DNA from: an uncultured Clostridia bacterium
Lineage (GTDB): Bacteria; Bacillota; Clostridia; Christensenellales; Borkfalkiaceae
Direction of reading: 5' to 3'
DNA length: 7,907 nucleotides
NCBI GenBank assembly: GCA_934254755.1
Contig: CAKQMM010000042.1
Location: 1 to 7,907, forward strand
Shown: piece after piece, positions 5,985 to 7,907 of the stretch
Position numbering within the stretch: the first letter of the stretch is position 1
Layout of the letters: the number at the start of each line of letters is the position of its first letter
Position numbers and translations under genes: made by a program
The notes under the pieces: model-generated
Database searches by the model: none
Seen by the model: only the letters and a program-made list of their open reading frames with translations
Told to the model about the DNA's origin: nothing

Positions 5985-6661
5985 AGGGGTTTGCTCCTTT
6001 CTTTTCCGTTGCCGCGCGGGTATTTTAAATCGGTGGGTTTTAACTTTTCAGATACGAAAAGGGTGCGCTTCATATCTCCGTTTAAGGTATACTCTTCGAT
6101 ATTTTTAACCTTTAAATTTAAAACTTTTATAGCGTTTTCGGCTTCCGCAATTTCGCTTTCCGCGTCGCCTTTATATAAGACCGTTCTCCCTCCCGTTTTT
6201 ATAAGAGGCACGCAGTACTCTAAAAGAGTATTTAATCTTGCCACGGCGCGGGCGGTAACGACGTCGAATTTTTCGCGGAAGTCTTTATTTTTACCCGCTT
6301 CCTCGGCGCGCATATTGTAAACGCTTGCGTTTAAGTTGAGTTCTTTTATAACCGTTTTTAAAAACTCGCACTTTTTTTGAGTGGACTCTATAAGCGTAAA
6401 CTTTAAATCGGGTCTATATATCATAAGCGGAACGGACGGAAACCCGCCGCCGCTACCCACTTCAACGACGCTTTCACCCTTTAAAAAATACTTTTCACCG
6501 AGCAAACTATCTAAAAAATGCTTAATTTCAACATCTTCGTCACTTAAAAGTGCGGTTAAATTAAACATTTTATTGTACTTTAAAAGAAGTTCTTTAAACT
6601 TTTTAAACTTCTCAACTTTTTCTTCGCTTAACGGGTAAAATTCTTGTAACTTTGAAAACAT
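5981..6661 (-). CDS. rsmG: 16S rRNA (guanine-527-N7) methyltransferase RsmG (GidB)
   Basis: RsmG is a SAM-dependent enzyme that methylates N7 of G527 in the 530 loop of 16S rRNA. Its loss is known to give low-level streptomycin resistance. At 226 residues the length is normal. Motifs: NLTA (34-37) and KHFLDSLL (47-54); the SAM-binding loop VVEVGSGGGFPSVPL (65-79), with E67 where D is common; LIESTQKKCEFL (90-101); MRAEE (117-121); DVVTARAVARL (133-143); and the C-terminal YPRGNGKERSKPL. The ATG at 6661 gives the expected N-terminus; the next Met is inside the NLTA region. No Shine-Dalgarno precedes the start. It is the first gene of a two-gene operon with the SLOG gene. It faces the putative origin, as rsmG/gidB commonly does in bacteria. 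Confidence 0.96.
   Translation of the reverse strand: MFSKLQEFYPLSEEKVEKFKKFKELLLKYNKMFNLTALLSDEDVEIKHFLDSLLGEKYFLKGESVVEVGSGGGFPSVPLMIYRPDLKFTLIESTQKKCEFLKTVIKELNLNASVYNMRAEEAGKNKDFREKFDVVTARAVARLNTLLEYCVPLIKTGGRTVLYKGDAESEIAEAENAIKVLNLKVKNIEEYTLNGDMKRTLFVSEKLKPTDLKYPRGNGKERSKPL
5994..6000 (-). promoter_or_regulatory. Shine-Dalgarno deciding the TTG start of the SLOG gene
   Basis: On the minus strand AAAGGAG lies 9 nt before the TTG at 5984, inside the 3' end of rsmG. It supports the TTG start, because there is no in-frame ATG before the conserved CCFTGHR motif. Confidence 0.7.
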
Positions 6662-6667
6662 GTGTTT

Positions 6668-6696
6668 ATTATATCACAATATTTTATATTTGTAAC
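6668..6696 (-). promoter_or_regulatory. Promoter of the rsmG operon, predicted leaderless
   Basis: On the minus strand a perfect TATAAT (6668-6673) is preceded by TG plus one base (extended -10). GTTACA (6691-6696) lies exactly 17 nt upstream as the -35. Six nucleotides separate TATAAT from the ATG at 6661, placing the A of ATG at the expected +1. Confidence 0.7.
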
Positions 6697-6799
6697 CTTT
6701 AAACGACTAATTAACTTATCAACGTTTATAACTTTTTCAGTTTATAACTATACTTTAAAAACCGCTTAAAAATCACATTTAAAATTCACTTTTTTTCTA

Positions 6800-6828
6800 T
6801 TGCTTTTTTCGCCGTTATTATATATAAT
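6800..6828 (+). promoter_or_regulatory. Candidate dnaN promoter inside the A/T-rich element
   Basis: TTGCTT (6800-6805) and a perfect TATAAT (6823-6828) are 17 nt apart. Transcription from here would give a leader of about 230 nt running through most of the origin into dnaN. Because the -10 lies in an alternating A/T run, a chance match is possible. Confidence 0.45.
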
Positions 6829-6996
6829 ATATATGTATTTAATTTAGTAAAAAGCGGCTGTTTTGGCGGCGTTTATCGGTTTTTGTAAATAACTTTTTAT
6901 TTATCAACTTTTAAACAAAGTCATCAACCCGTTATAAACAATTTTTAAATACTTAAAATCTTAGTTTTTATCGTAATTTTTATATTAAAAACAAAA

Positions 6997-7058
6997 GATA
7001 TCAACTTATCACTTAACCCTACTACTGTTACTACTATATAAAAAAATAAAAATAAAAA
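6997..7058. other. Basal unwinding system: DnaA boxes, CCC, DnaA-trios and A-rich tract
   Basis: Two abutting box-like sites (6998-7006, 7006-7014) are followed by CCC (7017-7019). Six contiguous triplets come next on the + strand: CTA CTA CTG TTA CTA CTA (7019-7036). Their complement read 3' to 5' is GAT GAT GAC AAT GAT GAT, i.e. the DnaA-trio motif with one imperfect unit. An A-rich tract (7040-7058) follows. The order box, GC-rich spacer, trios, A/T-rich DNA is the one established for B. subtilis oriC, where DnaA loads on the trio strand and opens the duplex. Confidence 0.75.
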
Positions 7059-7062
7059 GAGG
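7058..7062 (+). promoter_or_regulatory. Shine-Dalgarno of dnaN
   Basis: AGAGG (within AAAAAGAGGAAG) ends 6 nt before the ATG at 7069 and fixes the dnaN start. Confidence 0.7.
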
Positions 7063-7068
7063 AAGAAA

Positions 7069-7907
7069 ATGAAGTTCTTAGTGAGCGGCGCAGAATTATC
7101 GAACGCGCTTTCAAAAGTAAGTAAAGCTTTATCCGCAAAAACCACTAACCCTATTTTAGAGGGCATAAAACTTGCTTGCCACGGTGAAAATTTAACCTTA
7201 ACCGCAACCGATACGGAAATAACCATCGAAAAAACTATTCCCGTGTTTACCTATTTAGAGGGTGAAACGGTCGTTCCCGGCAGGTTTTTTACGGAGTTCG
7301 TTAAAAAACTCGAAAACGAAGAAGAAATTGAAATATATCTTGACGGCGACGGAATTTTAAGGATAACTTACGGCGGTAACGAATTTAAAATTCAAACGAT
7401 GAACGCCGAAGAATTCCCGCTTATAAATAAAGATATCAAAGAAAAGTTCTTTACGATGAAACAAAAGGACTTTAAAGACCTTATAAATAAAACGGTTTTC
7501 GCATGCTCTCAAACCGCGCATAACGCAAGCCGCGTTGACGGGTGCTTTATATCCCTTGAAAGTAACCGCATATCGGCGGTCGCGACGGATACCGGGCGCA
7601 TCGCTATAAATAAAAAAGACGTTGAAAACAGTAGCGGCGACTTCAGCATTATAGTTATGCCGCGTACCCTTAACGAAATGGTGCGCATTTTGGACGGGGA
7701 TGAAGATTTGTTTACCGTCGTCGTTCAGCAAAACGTTATTTTATGCGAAGTTAAAGGAACGGTTTTAATATCGAGTTTAGTCGAAGGTAGGTACATAGAC
7801 TATAAAAATATTATTAACCCGAGATTCGGTACCGAAATAGTTATAAACAGGGCGGCGTTTTTAAATTCGCTTGAAAGGGCTTCTATCGTTGCGACCGACT
7901 ACAATAA
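7069..7907 (+). CDS. dnaN: DNA polymerase III beta subunit (sliding clamp) DnaN, 3' end cut by the window
   Basis: DnaN forms the ring-shaped dimer that tethers DNA polymerase III to DNA and docks many repair proteins. The visible frame runs 279 codons from the ATG to the window edge without a stop, about three quarters of the usual 370 or so residues. Recognisable segments are the N-terminus MKFLVSGAELSNALSKVSKAL, NPILEGIKL and LTATDTEITIEKTI in domain 1, VVPGRFFTEFVKKL, and MNAEEFPLI. The domain 2 opening KDFKDLINKTVFACSQ follows, then AVATDTGRIA, the LVEGRYIDYKNIIN linker, and the start of domain 3 with NRAAFLNSLERASIVA. It lies directly downstream of the origin-like DNA with no dnaA in between. 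The gene presumably continues intact beyond the window. Confidence 0.96.
   Translation, partial: MKFLVSGAELSNALSKVSKALSAKTTNPILEGIKLACHGENLTLTATDTEITIEKTIPVFTYLEGETVVPGRFFTEFVKKLENEEEIEIYLDGDGILRITYGGNEFKIQTMNAEEFPLINKDIKEKFFTMKQKDFKDLINKTVFACSQTAHNASRVDGCFISLESNRISAVATDTGRIAINKKDVENSSGDFSIIVMPRTLNEMVRILDGDEDLFTVVVQQNVILCEVKGTVLISSLVEGRYIDYKNIINPRFGTEIVINRAAFLNSLERASIVATDYN

Larger units (their letters stand above)
6662..7068. other. Putative chromosomal replication origin (oriC) between rsmG and dnaN
   Basis: This gene-free, very A+T-rich stretch is flanked by divergent rsmG and dnaN, both classic origin neighbours. It contains several DnaA-box-like 9-mers. On + these are TTATCAACG 6716-6724, TTATCAACT 6901-6909, TCATCAACC 6921-6929, TTATAAACA 6932-6940, ATATCAACT 6998-7006 and TTATCACTT 7006-7014. 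On - they are TTATAAACG 6723-6731 and TTATAAACT 6739-6747. None is the exact TTATCCACA. An alternating A/T run (6815-6834) could melt easily. The stretch ends in a DnaA-trio array just before dnaN. No dnaA lies in the window. The origin call is an inference from motif architecture and neighbours. Confidence 0.75.

Noticed and set aside
6945..7226. Leftward open frame across the dnaN start
   Set aside because: It overlaps the clear DnaN N-terminus and the origin motifs, and its sequence is a low-complexity by-product of A/T-rich DNA.

Overview
The window looks like a piece of a moderately A+T-rich Bacillota (Clostridia-like) chromosome. The basis is the gene set (tilS, an M20 dipeptidase of the PepV/Sapep type, gltX, rsmG, dnaN), Shine-Dalgarno sites of the AAAGGAG type, and sigma-A-like promoters. 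TAA, TGA and TAG are all read as stops. No closer assignment is possible from sequence alone, though the style resembles uncultured gut Clostridia.

Layout from left to right. Positions 1-162 hold a GC-rich palindromic repeat that runs into the ribosome binding site of a short-chain dehydrogenase/reductase (163-954, +). That gene overlaps tilS (947-2233, +) by 8 bp. A strong hairpin (2246-2274) serves as terminator for tilS and for the convergent M20 dipeptidase (2286-3518, -). gltX (3673-5106, +) has its own extended -10 promoter and a downstream terminator. A gene-free stretch of about 410 bp follows (5107-5516). It holds a second copy of the GC-rich repeat, an orphan Shine-Dalgarno leading into a five-codon ORF, and a 148-bp imperfect palindrome with 12-bp perfect terminal inverted repeats. 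Next comes a leftward two-gene operon: rsmG (5981-6661, -), then a SLOG/DUF1273 (YpsA-like) gene (5517-5984, -). The two overlap by 4 bp and the second starts with TTG. Between rsmG and dnaN lies a very A+T-rich, gene-free stretch of about 410 bp (6662-7068). dnaN (7069 onward, +) is cut by the right edge.

The main discovery is that 6662-7068 carries the signature of a bacterial replication origin. It has a cluster of DnaA-box-like 9-mers of the non-canonical form TTAT(C/A)AAC. An alternating A/T stretch is a possible unwinding element. Just before dnaN, tandem DnaA-box-like sites, a short CCC and six contiguous DnaA-trio triplets (7019-7036) run into an A-rich tract, which matches the basal unwinding system known from Bacillus subtilis. 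The dnaA gene usually found just upstream of dnaN is absent. rsmG, divergently transcribed, stands directly across the putative origin.

If the origin is real, rsmG-SLOG, the dipeptidase and dnaN run co-directionally with the replication forks, while gltX and the SDR-tilS pair run head-on. Both rsmG and the dipeptidase have a good -10/-35 pair placed 6-7 nt before the start codon, with no usable Shine-Dalgarno in the resulting transcript. This predicts leaderless mRNAs.
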